Shown here in pieces: positions 43,640 through 54,468 of a stretch of DNA of 64,000 nt. The first letter of the stretch is position 1. Every line of letters begins with the position of its first letter. Made by a program: the position numbers and the translations under genes. Below the pieces are notes generated by a model. The model saw only the letters and a list, made by a program, of their open reading frames with translations, was not told the DNA's origin and did not search any database. The DNA comes from Dimorphilus gyrociliatus (Eukaryota > Annelida > Polychaeta > Dinophilidae): NCBI GenBank assembly GCA_904063045.1, contig CAJFCJ010000040.1:9306-73305 (forward strand). The letters are read 5' to 3'.

Positions 43640-45330
43640 ATAACTAAAAAAAGTTGGGTGCTTTTAAGGATTTTTTAACAATAGATGAGGAGACAATTTA
43701 AATAAAACAGTCTTTGAAATATTTCTATATTTTTACAAAAAACCAAAGAAATTGTCAAATATTTCTCATGAATAATTTGAATAAACAGATCAGGCTATTT
43801 TATTAAACATAGTATTTAACCTAAAAATGTAGGACTAGTAGTATTTTATTATTCAGCAAAATATTTTTCTTCTTCTATATATTTTAATAGTGTTTTGTAT
43901 TGAACACTTAAAGCTGGTGGGAGCAATAAAGAAATCATTCACTATCAGCTTTACAATGGAGGTAAAAATTTTTGGTTGGGAATGTCAGACAACAAAAGAG
44001 AAAATATTCTTTACACTTCTTTTCATTTTGGCAGCATTTCAGACATTTTAAAAGAGGGTGAATAATTTCTCTCAATTTTTGCATGGACTCATGTCTATAG
44101 GCTTATTGAATAAGAAGAGGTGTACTTTGTTATATTGTAATTGTAGAAATTTTATGTTGTATGGGAATTGATAAAATAGACAAAGGACATTGATAAAAAT
44201 AAAATTTAGCCTGGGAAACTTTAAAATCTAAAAACTCCTTACGTTTAACACAGTCAAAAACATTTTTTTATTATGATTTTTCATTATAGGCTTAAGATTA
44301 AAACAAATATTTATACCAATTGATTCAAACAGTAATAAGACAGTTAGAATAGTATCAGAGTTGATGTTAAAGTAAAAGTTTAATAGGAATTTTAAAAAAA
44401 CAAAATATCAGAAATTTCTGGAAATTGTTAGAAATGCCTTTGTTAATATAGAAATATGACTCATTTTCCAGAGAAGGCCTATTTTCATAGAGATGTACCT
44501 ACACATTGACTCTAGTGACATTTTTTCTAAAATTCTTTCCCTTCTGCTGTGTATATCTGAAGGAGTTCACACTTAAATCATTTCAGTACTGATTAAGGTC
44601 ATAGTGGATCCATTTAGCACAAATCTTTCCCTATCTGAGTTCTTTTGTCATTTATCCAATAGCTACATAACAAATTTTTTGAAGATTGCTCTCTGTAAAA
44701 TAGTCTGATCTCTACTTTTGGGGCTATTTATTTCTTCTCGGTTTTGAAATTTTACAACTGTCTTTGGACAACCACATCTTGCAAGTCATCAAAATTTTTT
44801 CTTTCCTTTTTATAACATATACCTACCTTCTTATGAAACATTCACTCAAAATGTCATCCAAAAATAGCTTTTTGATCATCTGTAAAAGAACTTAGAAAAA
44901 CTTTCTCAATCACTAAAAAAGCAATGAATTTTCAACAGTGTTTACACAATAAAAGTTTTTTTATTTACTAAGAGTATTGGAGAGTATCAATGACATTAGT
45001 TGAGTTGTTTTAATAAGAAAAGCACAAAGTTTGAAATAATTTGACCCAACCTTATATCTAACAAATATTGTTCATATTTTGTCCACTAAATATTATATCC
45101 AACAGAAGTTATTTGGAAGTAGCATTTGTACAGCATTCATGTAACATTACAATTTTTACATTCAGACACATCTATCACTACTTACAAACTGGGTATCATA
45201 GGCATCTTTCAAAATATCTAAAAAATTTGTTCACTATAACCCTACTTTCAAAAATTAGAAAAGAAAATGACAAGAAGAATTTTAGTGTAGCAAAGACTTT
45301 ACATGTGGTAGAAAATTTTGATAAGTTAAT
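43640..45330. other. Intergenic, no gene supported
   Basis: AT-rich. A short repeat A piece (TTGTTATATTGTAATTGTAG) lies at 44127. Minus-strand broken frames at 44.5-44.8 kb faintly resemble a Tc1-type transposase N-terminus, but not well enough to call. Confidence 0.35.
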
Positions 45331-45334
45331 AATT

Positions 45335-45490
45335 TTACCTTAACCTTAATCTAATCATATTTTTTTACCTAACCTATTTGAATAAACTTAATGTTTGATA
45401 GAACCCAACCTAGTATTTATCAATAGTTTTAATATTTTTCTTAGACATTTTCCCATGCTGAAATCTAGCCTTGAAATATTTCACATATGC
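45335..45490 (-). mobile_element. Highly degenerate telomere-motif MITE
   Basis: TTTACCTTAACCTTAATCTA, TTTACCTAACC, AACCCAACCTAGTATTTATC and CATGCTGAAATCTAGCCTTG follow the order of the 207-bp family but with many changes. The ends are lost. Confidence 0.35.
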
Positions 45491-45689
45491 CTGTCTTTAT
45501 CAACAAAAACTATTTCAAAAATATCCAAGTAAATAATATTTTACAGTTGAATGAAAAATTTTTTAAATGTGTCTAAAGAGATACAACACAACTAGCCCAC
45601 TACCATAGATCCTATATTGTACTGCTCTTGCTGGCAAAATCTATGCATTTGCAAGTTATAACAGTATGGGTTCTACTCAAACCTTTAAA

Positions 45690-46160
45690 CAAATGTTTAA
45701 ATTAAAACAGTTTATTCACAATAATAATACTTAAGCAAGTAACAATATGAGAGTTCGATAGCAGAGTAGATAGTTCGTAAAAGCAGGTTGCCAAATTACC
45801 AAACTGTCTTCTAATGTTGAGGAGTAGATGGATGGTTCCAGTGGAGGTTGTTTCCAGATGATTTTCCCAGGTCCTTGGGTCCAGATGGAAGCTGCATGCC
45901 AAATGAGAATAGTGAGGATTTATATACTTTGAGGTTTGCCTCTGACATCCAATCATCACTTTACAGTTGCCAAAATGTGTAGTTCATATTTATCTTTAGT
46001 AACAGGATGTTACAAGGTTCAACATTTAGGAAGGTTAATTGAATTATAACTTGGCCACACCCTAGGCAAGTTAATTAAATTATAACCTGGGCAAACCTTT
46101 ATTGGTAATTAAAGATGAGCCTTGAAGCTGACTAATCAGACTTATGTTTGGCCAATGTTA
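45690..46160 (-). repeat. LTR-like repeat B, second long copy
   Basis: Near-duplicate of 16560-17010: TTATTCACAATAATAATACT, GAGAGTTCGATAGCAGAGTA, CCAGTGGAGGTTGTTTCCAG, GGTCCTTGGGTCCAGATGGA, TTTATATACTTTGAGG. It also has a small internal duplication at 46045-46100 (GGCCACACCCTAGGC). It abuts the 3' end of the minus-strand gene starting at 46250. Confidence 0.6.
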
Positions 46161-46249
46161 TAGCATTTTCTTGCGTAGGTTTTAAGATGAACATGTATAA
46201 GTTGCATAAAATAATAGAGTTCAAGCATGTAAAATATAACCAAAGTTGT

Positions 46250-49200
46250 ACAGTATGGAAATAATTGTAACACTGCATGAATGGTACTTTAAGAGTTAAG
46301 GCCCTTCTGATTTTTGAAGATGGTAGCATAGAGGGATCTGGTAGTCTAAGGTAAACACATTCACTGCAAGGTAGGTAGTAGTTATATTTTACCCAAACAA
46401 AAGATTCTGCAATTAAGTTTTCAAACACAAAAAATAAGCAAGTGAAGCTAAAAGAAATAGATGATGGAGAGAGTATTACCTCATCTTCATTACTTAGTCC
46501 AAACAGTCCTCCTAAATCTATTACTTCTTTTAATGAAAGAAGATTTGTAAAAGTTCTATATCTGTTGTAAAACAAAACAAAAAACAAAAAACAAATGAGT
46601 TAGGTTAAAATTTAAAATTACAAAAAAAGAAATTAAACTGTGTTTTTATTTACTCAATAATTTTATTTTCAAGACTCTTACTGCTATTTTATCAAAATTT
46701 ATCCAACTGCAAAGCATTAAAGCTGATATACATTCCAATTCTGGAATAAATTTTTGTGGTTTATTTGAACTTTTTATAATGTGAGTAGAATTTAAATTTC
46801 TACAGAAAGCATAGGGTATGAAAGTTTTATTTTCAATTATTTCTGAGAGAAATGTCACAGATGTGTCTCTCAGTGGACACTTCATAAGGAAACCAACTTT
46901 AACTGGAAAATCTTTAAATGGTTGGGTAAAATATCTTAGAAAATTGGTTTCCAGTTTCCTAAAAAAGTCTGAAGGAAAAAATAAAGGAAACAGGAAGGTT
47001 AACTAGAATAATTATCAATTTTTATTATGTGTATACCTTGGTAATAATTTTCATTTTCTTTATGATGTTGAGTAACCAATTCAGAAAGTGCTATTCTATC
47101 CATATTTGGTTCGTTCAATATTTTAACAACCTCTTGAGGGATTTGTTCAGCGTCTAAATATTCCATTAACTCTTCCCAATTAAATTCTCTATTATTTGTT
47201 TCTTTTGAAAATGAATGGAAAACTTAGAATAGAATAAAAGGAAGAAGAGGAGGAGGAGGAAAAAAGAAGAAATGGTGTCTTACCTATTATGATATTTTCA
47301 TAATTCTTTTTTAATAATAGTAAAGTTAATGATTGTAACTTTATCCATTTATATTTCTGTTTAATCCAACAGTGACTGATTTTCAACATTTCCAATCTAT
47401 GAGAAATGTCACATATTGTAGCAATGGTTGGCTTCATACTTTTATCATCCATTTCTGCCATAATTTGAAATTTTTGTCCAATTCTAATTTTATCATGTGA
47501 TAATTTATAGTTGTCTTTCTAAAACAGAGCAAACAACTTTATGTTAGTTTTTTGAAAAGAATTTTAAGAGAGGAAATTACAGTTGAGTGCAATAAAACTT
47601 TGAAAATATAAGTAAAACCCTTTAAATTAGCACTTCTCCAATACCCAAAATAGGATAAAAACACATACTTACAGGAGCAAAAGTGAAATCAATATCACTG
47701 TCCTGAGCCAAATCCTCTCTAGTATGTATAACGAGTTGATAATTATGTTTTGGAACATTTATACAATCAATAACAATGTTATCAAGAGATATTTTCATTT
47801 CAATTTCATCATCTTTAAAATGAAGCTGTTTTTTTCCATGATATTTAAATAACAATTGAATTTTTAAAATTGATAAATCAGCAAAATACAGTTTCCTTTG
47901 TATACTTTTGTTTTTATATTTCCAAATTATGTCATATTTATGATTTGTAGTATCAAAAAGAAATTGTACTTCATTCCTAAACAAAGAAGACAATAAATAA
48001 TTTTGATGATTTATGACAAAAAAGAAATAGAAACAACAAAGATAAAATCTTACTTTTCAGATCTGAAAAATAAAAAAATTATTGATTAGGATAGGAATTT
48101 TTTATAAAAAATGAAAAATTCTATAAATTCATTACATTAGTTGAATACTATTTGTTACATTGCTTGGTTTTATCTCCAGTGTATAAAAATGTATAGGATC
48201 CATTAATGTTTTACAAATGTATTTCTTTATTTTTGGATCTTCATCAAGATCATTACTCAATTTGCTAAATGTTAACATTTCTTCTGGTTTATTCTCTTCA
48301 GTAAAGTATATCTTGTCAGCAGTTGTAGGATTATATTGCTTATGCATTATCCAAATTAAATGGGACCTTGATGCATTTTTCTCAGTTAAAGCATCAATGG
48401 GTGTGTAAAAGATGTTAAAGTTATCAACTTGATAAAAGGAAGGAAAGTAAGGATGAAGGGAAGAGAGAAATTTAAAAATTAATGGTATCTATTTGAAAAA
48501 TACAATAATATACAAACAGAATAAAAGATTATTATCATCTTCAAAGTTTGCTTCATTACCCCAAGGTGTTTCTAGTTGTCTCTTAAGAAAAATAAATAGA
48601 CAAAAGTTCAGATAAAGGAGAATTTTTTCAATATAATTTTTTGTCTCACCTCGTAAAATATTGATGATTCATGGAAAGCAAATTCAATAATTACTGCTAT
48701 TTCAATTAAAAATCCAGCTATTAATGCTGGAGCTTGTTTACATGCAAGTGTAGATGAGATAACTTTTATATTTTTAGAACTGCCCTCTTCCTTCTCTTCC
48801 TCCTCTTCATCATCAAATAGAATGCAAGTTTCTACAGGACCTCCTTGAAGAACAACTCTTCCCCTTCTCAGTTCAATTATAAAACCAAATGGATCTCCTA
48901 TCTTGTACACCGAAGTAATTAAGTATAATAGTAATCTGTGTAATTGATTCATGTATATTGGACTTTCTGGGTAGTAAGTCAAAACAGCTGACACAGCTTC
49001 TTTTAAATTCTATAATTTGGAGGGAAAAGTGTGTTTTTTATGTTCACTGTTCTTCAAACTTTTGAAAACATACCAAAGAACTTTTGTAAGGAGTTTCTGG
49101 TTTGGGTAAACTTTGAGGGAAGACACAAGAATTTGGTGTTAAATCTAATACAATTCCCATTTGGCAGAATATGTTCTTATGAAAGTTAACATCTATTTTT

Positions 49201-50206
49201 GTCTAATAAAAGAAAAAAAGAAGATGAAAATACAGAATTTCTTCTAGTAGGATATGGTACCAAATGACTAGGTAATGTGGTCATAAATGCCTTTTCCATA
49301 TTTCTACAGACTGGAGTATCCTTAGTCAAGAAGTAGTATTGACCTTTAAGAGAACCTTGACACTGTTCCGACGATGTTTGAAGTTGGTGGAAAATGCTCA
49401 ACAACCACTGTGCATTGACAATATAGTATTCTTTGTAGAAAATTGTCTTAATGAGTATAAATGTGCCCTGTTGATGGTAAATTATGAAAGCAAGATGGTT
49501 TAATGCAATTATTTGTTTATAATTTACAGTCTTTTCAATTAAATCCAGAGCTTTAAAGTAAGGAAACCTATACATATTTAAAGAAACATCTTCAATGTCA
49601 CCATCATCTATTGAAATTTTTTTATATTCATGTGTAAAGTTAAGTAATTCTTCACGAAATGATCCTGTGCCTGCCTTGAATTTCGTCATTTTCTAAATGT
49701 TGAAATTATATAATTGATTGTATAAAACAAAACTGGTAGAATTAGGTTATAATTACTTTTCAAGAATGAATCGACTGGACAATGCTCAACAATTTGTTTA
49801 AGTGTTGTATATCCTTTTCCTATTTTCTCTTCTTGCAACAGTCCGTTAATTTTCTGTTTTAACTTGACAACTTCCTCACCTGTGGCCTATTTTGACAAAA
49901 GGAATGCTATTAATTAATAATGAAGAACAAAAAAAGCAACATCATCACCTTTAGGTAGGAAAAACTGGTAACTAAGACATTATTAGATCCACAAACATAA
50001 ACAGACAGTTTCTATTTTTTTTTAATACAATGTATTTTATAATTGAGATCTCTTTAAAGAGGATTAATATACACCTTTTGTCTGTGATTATAGAAATTTA
50101 GTTTAGCAGACGTCTTGACTTCAATTAAGGATAAATTCTCTTGCAGGGCTATATAATTATGCAAATTAAGTTGATCTTTGAAATTTAATTTTCTCAAGTT
50201 ATTCAT
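46250..50206 (-). CDS. Large unassigned multi-exon gene
   Basis: Minus-strand exons with consistent phases at the 5' end: 50206-50075 (MNNLRKLNFKDQLNLHNYIA), 49886-49757 (TGEEVVKLKQKINGLLQEEK), 49692-49234, 49202-49074 (PNSCVFPQSLPKPETPY) and about 49009-48647 (YLITSVYKIGDPFGFIIELR; ACKQAPALIAGFLIEIAVII). Further exons follow around 48.4-48.1, 47.99-47.65, 47.5-47.3, 47.2-47.04, 46.96-46.65 and 46.56-46.25 kb. The third exon (ALNHLAFIIYHQQG; YIVNAQWLLSIFHQL) weakly resembles COR domains of ROCO proteins. There is no signal peptide, so it is probably cytosolic. The intron between exons 3 and 4 appears to be only 31 bp. The last exon runs into a repeat, so the C-terminus may be truncated. I do not name a family. 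Confidence 0.5.
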
Positions 50207-50312
50207 TCTATAAACAAAGAATATTAAAGAAATTAAAAAAATTGAGTTAGAAGGTCAAGGTTAAGATTGAATGATGGTTTTGGAGATTTTGTAGTCTTTC
50301 TCCATTTTGGTG

Positions 50313-50322
50313 GTTTTACCAG
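50313..50322 (+). repeat. Target-site duplication, left copy
   Basis: GTTTTACCAG, repeated exactly at 53019-53028 on the far side of the MULE element. Confidence 0.8.
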
Positions 50323-50325
50323 GGA

Positions 50326-50435
50326 CCAGTAGAAAACAGCCAGGATTGAAAACGGCCAGAGTTGAAAATGGCCAGAGCTCAGTTGAAAATGGCCAGAGCT
50401 ATGATTGAAAATGGCCAGAACTCTGATTGAAAAAT
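50326..50435 (+). repeat. Left terminal inverted repeat with internal motif repeats
   Basis: Four to five tandem versions of a GAAAAYGGCCAG motif (ATTGAAAACGGCCAGAGTTG, AAAATGGCCAGAGCTCAGTT, ATTGAAAATGGCCAGAACTC). They are mirrored in inverted order at 52918-53016. In MULEs, such sub-terminal repeats are candidate transposase binding sites. Confidence 0.8.
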
Positions 50436-50738
50436 TATATTATTTTTAACTGCTCAAAACCTTCACATAATTAAATGTTTGTGAGTGATAATGTCACAAC
50501 TAAAATAATATACCAGTTTTCTTTTGTAAAATGTATATTTCACTGAAACTATTTCTGTTTGAAACCATTAGGCAACATTCATAAATTTGATAATTTAAAC
50601 AAGTATAATGGCCATAATAGGGGGTTATTTATTTTATATTTAAAAAGAATTAATTTTGTTCTTGTCATCACTTTTTTTCAGAATATTTTTGATTGCATTT
50701 CCACAGAAAGTTCTACTTTATATCAGACCACTTTCAAA

Positions 50739-52784
50739 ATGGCTCCTTCTTGCTATTCTTGCCAAACAAAAATATATAAAAAATATGAATGCATATGCAG
50801 TCTATGCAAGAAAATATTTCACTTGAAATGTTTAAGAGGTAAGACTTCATTAGTTTTTTTAAACTTTTAAAAGTTGTGTTTTAGATGGTTTTTGCTCAAT
50901 GTGTACAACAATCAACAAACATCAATTAAAAGTTTTTTTGAACAAACATGATGACATCTCTGTTCTTTTTCAACAACCAGAAGTTGAAAAAAACACTGCA
51001 ATGGAGGTGGACAACCAAGCTTGCACTTCTGATAAAATAATGGCAGAAGAGAGCATGACAGAAGATGTTGTTACTGCATTTCAATTGGAAGAAGAAATAC
51101 AAACAAGTCATTGTGAAATCCTAAATTCTGTTCTGGAGAATGAAAATATCATGGAAGTTGATCATGAAGAGGAATGTATGACAACTGATATAGCACAAGA
51201 AGATGTTAATAATGGATTTAATGCTCAAAATCATATAGAAAGCTCTTTTGAAGACATAATGGATGAAGCAAATTTAGATGATGATGGAGCATTTAAAATT
51301 TTCAAGAATGGAAGCCAAAAAGGAAAACCATTAATGGTTCACAATGGCTTTTCATATACAATAAAAGAATGTGGAGAGCACTTCAGAATATGGAGATGCA
51401 GTGTGAGAAATAAAAACAAAAAGTGTGCTGGAAGTATAAATGAATATAAGGGTAATTGCCAAATAGGCTCCAAACAACACATTCATCCTCCAACACTAAA
51501 TTTGGAAAAAATCATAGAAATGAAAATCAATAAAAGAGAAAGAGCAAATAAGGATTTAAATGTAAGCAGCAAAAGAATAGTAGAAGACTCATATCTGCAA
51601 AATGAAAATGTGTCCAATTTTCCAAAAATATCTACATCAAAAGCAATTAACTATCAAAGGAGGAAAAATAGACCAAAGGAACCAGAATCAATAGGTTTTC
51701 TGCTAAATTTTACATTTATTCCAAATGGATTTTTCAGAGAGGATATTCAGGAAAAAGATGAGAGAATAATAATGTTTGGAACTCATCACCAAATGCAACT
51801 GCTATCTTCTGCAAAGATGTGGTTTTTAGATGGAACTTTCAAAGTTGTAAATCCTCCCTTCAAACAGCTGTTTTCCATTCACTCATTTCTGAAAAAAGAT
51901 GGTGTGCTTAAACAAGTTCCTCTTCTTTTTGCAATGACATCATCAAAAAATAAAGTCTGTTATTCTCTTTTATTTTAGGTATACTTTAAATACTATTTTG
52001 AAAAAAGTCTACAAATATTTCTTCATGCTGTAAAAAAATTGATTCCTGACAAATCACCAAAGAAAATATTGGTAGATTTTGAAAGAGCAGTTTGGAAGAA
52101 TTTACAAAAGCATTATCCAGATGCTGAAGTAAAAGGCTGTCTCTTTCACTGGACTCAGGCAGTCTTCAGAAAGATTCAAGTGCATAATTTTTTTGTGTTT
52201 AATATTTTCTTAAAAAACTAATTTTCTTTTGGATTTTGTAGGAATTGGGTTATTCTGCTGAATATAAAAACCATACTGGACAATGGACTGAAATGAAAAA
52301 GCTATTGGCATTACCATTCTTACCTGCTGATGTTATTCCAAATGAATTTCATAAAATAAAACAACATTTGAAAGCAATTCAGAAATTGGAGGATCTTGTT
52401 AACTATATTGAGGCTACTTGGATTGAAGATAGTCTGTGGACACCATCATCTTGGTCAGCATATGAATCTCCTATCAGAACAAATAATGATGTTGAGGGAT
52501 TCCACAATAGATTGAATATAAATATGGGCAACTCCAAATCTTTTTACAATCTGATAGATGAGCTGAAAAGAGAGGCTGATCTCATTCCAATTTATCAACA
52601 GCTGCTTTCTGAAAAGAAATTGAAGAGATTACAGAAAAAAATCTATTTAAATGTCCAAAAAGAAATATTTGATACTTGGGAGAAATTTAAAAATGGTGAA
52701 ATAACAGCAGCTCAGATTTTTGGAAAATTGTTCAAAAATATATTTTTCACATTAGATATTTTTAGTTCAAGTTGTTACTTTTAG
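50739..52784 (+). CDS. MULE transposase with PHD-like finger and FLYWCH domain
   Basis: Exons 50739-50838, 50885-51954, 51979-52179 and 52242-52784 join in phase to about 637 residues. Order: an N-terminal Cys/His cluster like a PHD finger (CYSCQTKIYKKYECICSLC, HLKCLR, FCSMC), an acidic linker, a FLYWCH zinc finger (NGFSYTIKECGEHFRIWRCS, CAGSINEYKGNCQIGSKQHI) and the MULE DDE domain. Candidate catalytic residues are in KMWFLDGTFKVV (D), KKILVDFERAVW (D) and NNDVEGFHNRLN (E), with the typical KGCLFHWTQAVFRK between. The third intron would be only 24 bp (51955-51978, GTCTGT...TTTTAG). If it is not spliced, a TAG ends the frame. Otherwise the gene looks intact and potentially active. Confidence 0.85.
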
Positions 52785-52917
52785 TAGTTTCTCTTTTTTC
52801 TATTTGTTTTAATGTTGTTTCATTTTCATGAAATATATATCTTCAAACTATTCTTATCATTTAGAATAATCAATATTATTATTTATTTATAATTATAATT
52901 TTTTATATAAAACTAGG

Positions 52918-53016
52918 TCTTTGGCCGTTTTCAATCAGAGTTCTGGCCATTTTCAATCATAGCTCTGGCCATTTTCAACTCTGGCCGTTTTCAATCCTGG
53001 CTGTTTTCTACCATGT
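52918..53016 (-). repeat. Right terminal inverted repeat of the MULE
   Basis: TTTGGCCGTTTTCAATCAGA, GTTCTGGCCATTTTCAATCA and AACTCTGGCCGTTTTCAATC, closing with CCTGGCTGTTTTCTACCATG. It mirrors the left end over about 100 bp. Confidence 0.8.
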
Positions 53017-53018
53017 TT

Positions 53019-53028
53019 GTTTTACCAG
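53019..53028 (+). repeat. Target-site duplication, right copy
   Basis: GTTTTACCAG, identical to 50313-50322. Confidence 0.8.
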
Positions 53029-54460
53029 CCTATCATAAAACCTTAACCCTAACCTTATTTATCGATTACTAGCTTGGTCAACTCAAACATCCTTTCCTTG
53101 TCTTGTGATAGTGTTTCCTTTACCATTGTTAACACTTTGTCAGGTATAAAATGAATTTTATAAGATCCCTCACTTTCCCCCATTGCCAATGTAACAGAAA
53201 TGAATAGAAGGGAAAATCTCAGGATGCAGGAACTTGAATATATATACAAATATAAATGGGTATAAATACAATAACAGAAAAAAAAACAATATTATCCTTA
53301 TTCTTTGTAATGACCTTTTGACCTTTTAGTCTTAAAACATAGAATAAGGACAGTTTGTTTTGTGTAAACTGAAAAAAAAAAATAAATTTGTAATACTTTT
53401 GTTATAAAAAATTGGATGATTTTTTGAAAAATCACCAACTCTTCATCCATTTTGAAATCTTTATTAAATGGTACAATTACAGAACACCTGTTGAGAGTTA
53501 TCAGTGGTAGAAACTCCTATATTGTTGAAAAATGGATTTCATATTGAAAAAACAGACAAAAATGAAAATTTTTACCTCAACACATTCATAAAAGTGAATA
53601 CCGTTGTCAAAATAATAATGAAAATGATGACAAGAATTAAATTCCATTTTTGTACTTTTAACATAGTGGATATAATCAAGTCTAGGCCAGTTGTTATCAT
53701 GAAATACTCCTTTATACATTGATTATGTTGTTTATTTTCAATGATATTCTTATCACTATCAGCTGTATCCATTTTTTTAATCCAAAAAACCCAAAAGTTA
53801 GATATTACTGAAAATTATTTAAGTATTTTCACTGTACAATTAGAATGCAATGAAATATGGTAAGTGTCCAAAAACCAGTGTAGTTACGCTTAGCAATGTA
53901 CACTATTATTATTGAACTTAGCCTGTTATGGCTAGTCCACTCCTAAACAATAATGCAGAGTAGTGAAATAACAATCCTGAATAATGTTACAAGCTTTTTA
54001 GCTTTGTTGTCTTAATTTACTTAAATTAATTCAAACAATCAAGTCCCTGGTCCTTTGTCTTGATCTATGGCAATAAGTTTTTAATTATATCAATGCATCT
54101 ATAACAAGTATCTATAAATTCTCTTTTCTGTAGCCTCTTTCCAAAACAACTGCAGTCTACAGCAATTTATATACTTTGTAGAGACAGTTAGGATTTATAA
54201 ATGGCACATTAAACATTCATTTGTCATTTAGCTGCATTCATAAAACTTCCAGAACCCCTCTAACAATAAATCAATTCAAATTTTGTAGTTAACCCTTTCC
54301 TAAGATGTATTCAAGTCCTATATTTTTTACCTGAACACAATATTACATAGTTAATTATTATCCTGATAGGATTAGCATGATTTGTACCAGAATAATAAAA
54401 ATATTGTAAAGTAAGCATAGACTTTATTGTCTGGCAAACATTTAAATCTTTCATTTAGCA
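53029..54460. other. Intergenic, with a small doubtful frame
   Basis: A telomere-motif remnant (CCTTAACCCTAACCTTA) lies at 53041. A minus-strand frame 53249-53055 has a hydrophobic start (ILRFSLLFISVTLAMGESEG) but no ATG before it and no splice support, so I leave it uncalled. Nothing else is seen. Confidence 0.35.
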
Positions 54461-54468
54461 GCATAATA

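Larger units (their letters stand above)
50323..53018 (+). mobile_element. Complete MULE DNA transposon, 2696 bp
   Basis: Inverted ends: the left has GGACCAGTAGAAAACAGCCA, and the right, read on the minus strand, has CATGGTAGAAAACAGCCAGG. The ends continue inward for over 100 bp as inverted repeats. It is flanked by an exact 10-bp duplication, carries one intact transposase gene on the plus strand, and has no disabling mutation that I can see. The 9-10 bp duplication, DDE domain and long internally repeated ends fit the Mutator-like superfamily. Confidence 0.88.

Noticed and set aside
44500-44830. Possible Tc1-like transposase on the minus strand
   Set aside because: Only a loose resemblance (CGCPKTVVKFQNRE...) in broken frames with no inverted ends; not enough to support.
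53055-53249. Small secreted-like protein with hydrophobic start
   Set aside because: No ATG before the hydrophobic segment and no upstream exon visible; probably chance.
53504-53772. Overlapping 66-72 residue frames on both strands
   Set aside because: Low-complexity AT-rich sequence, no domain or gene context.
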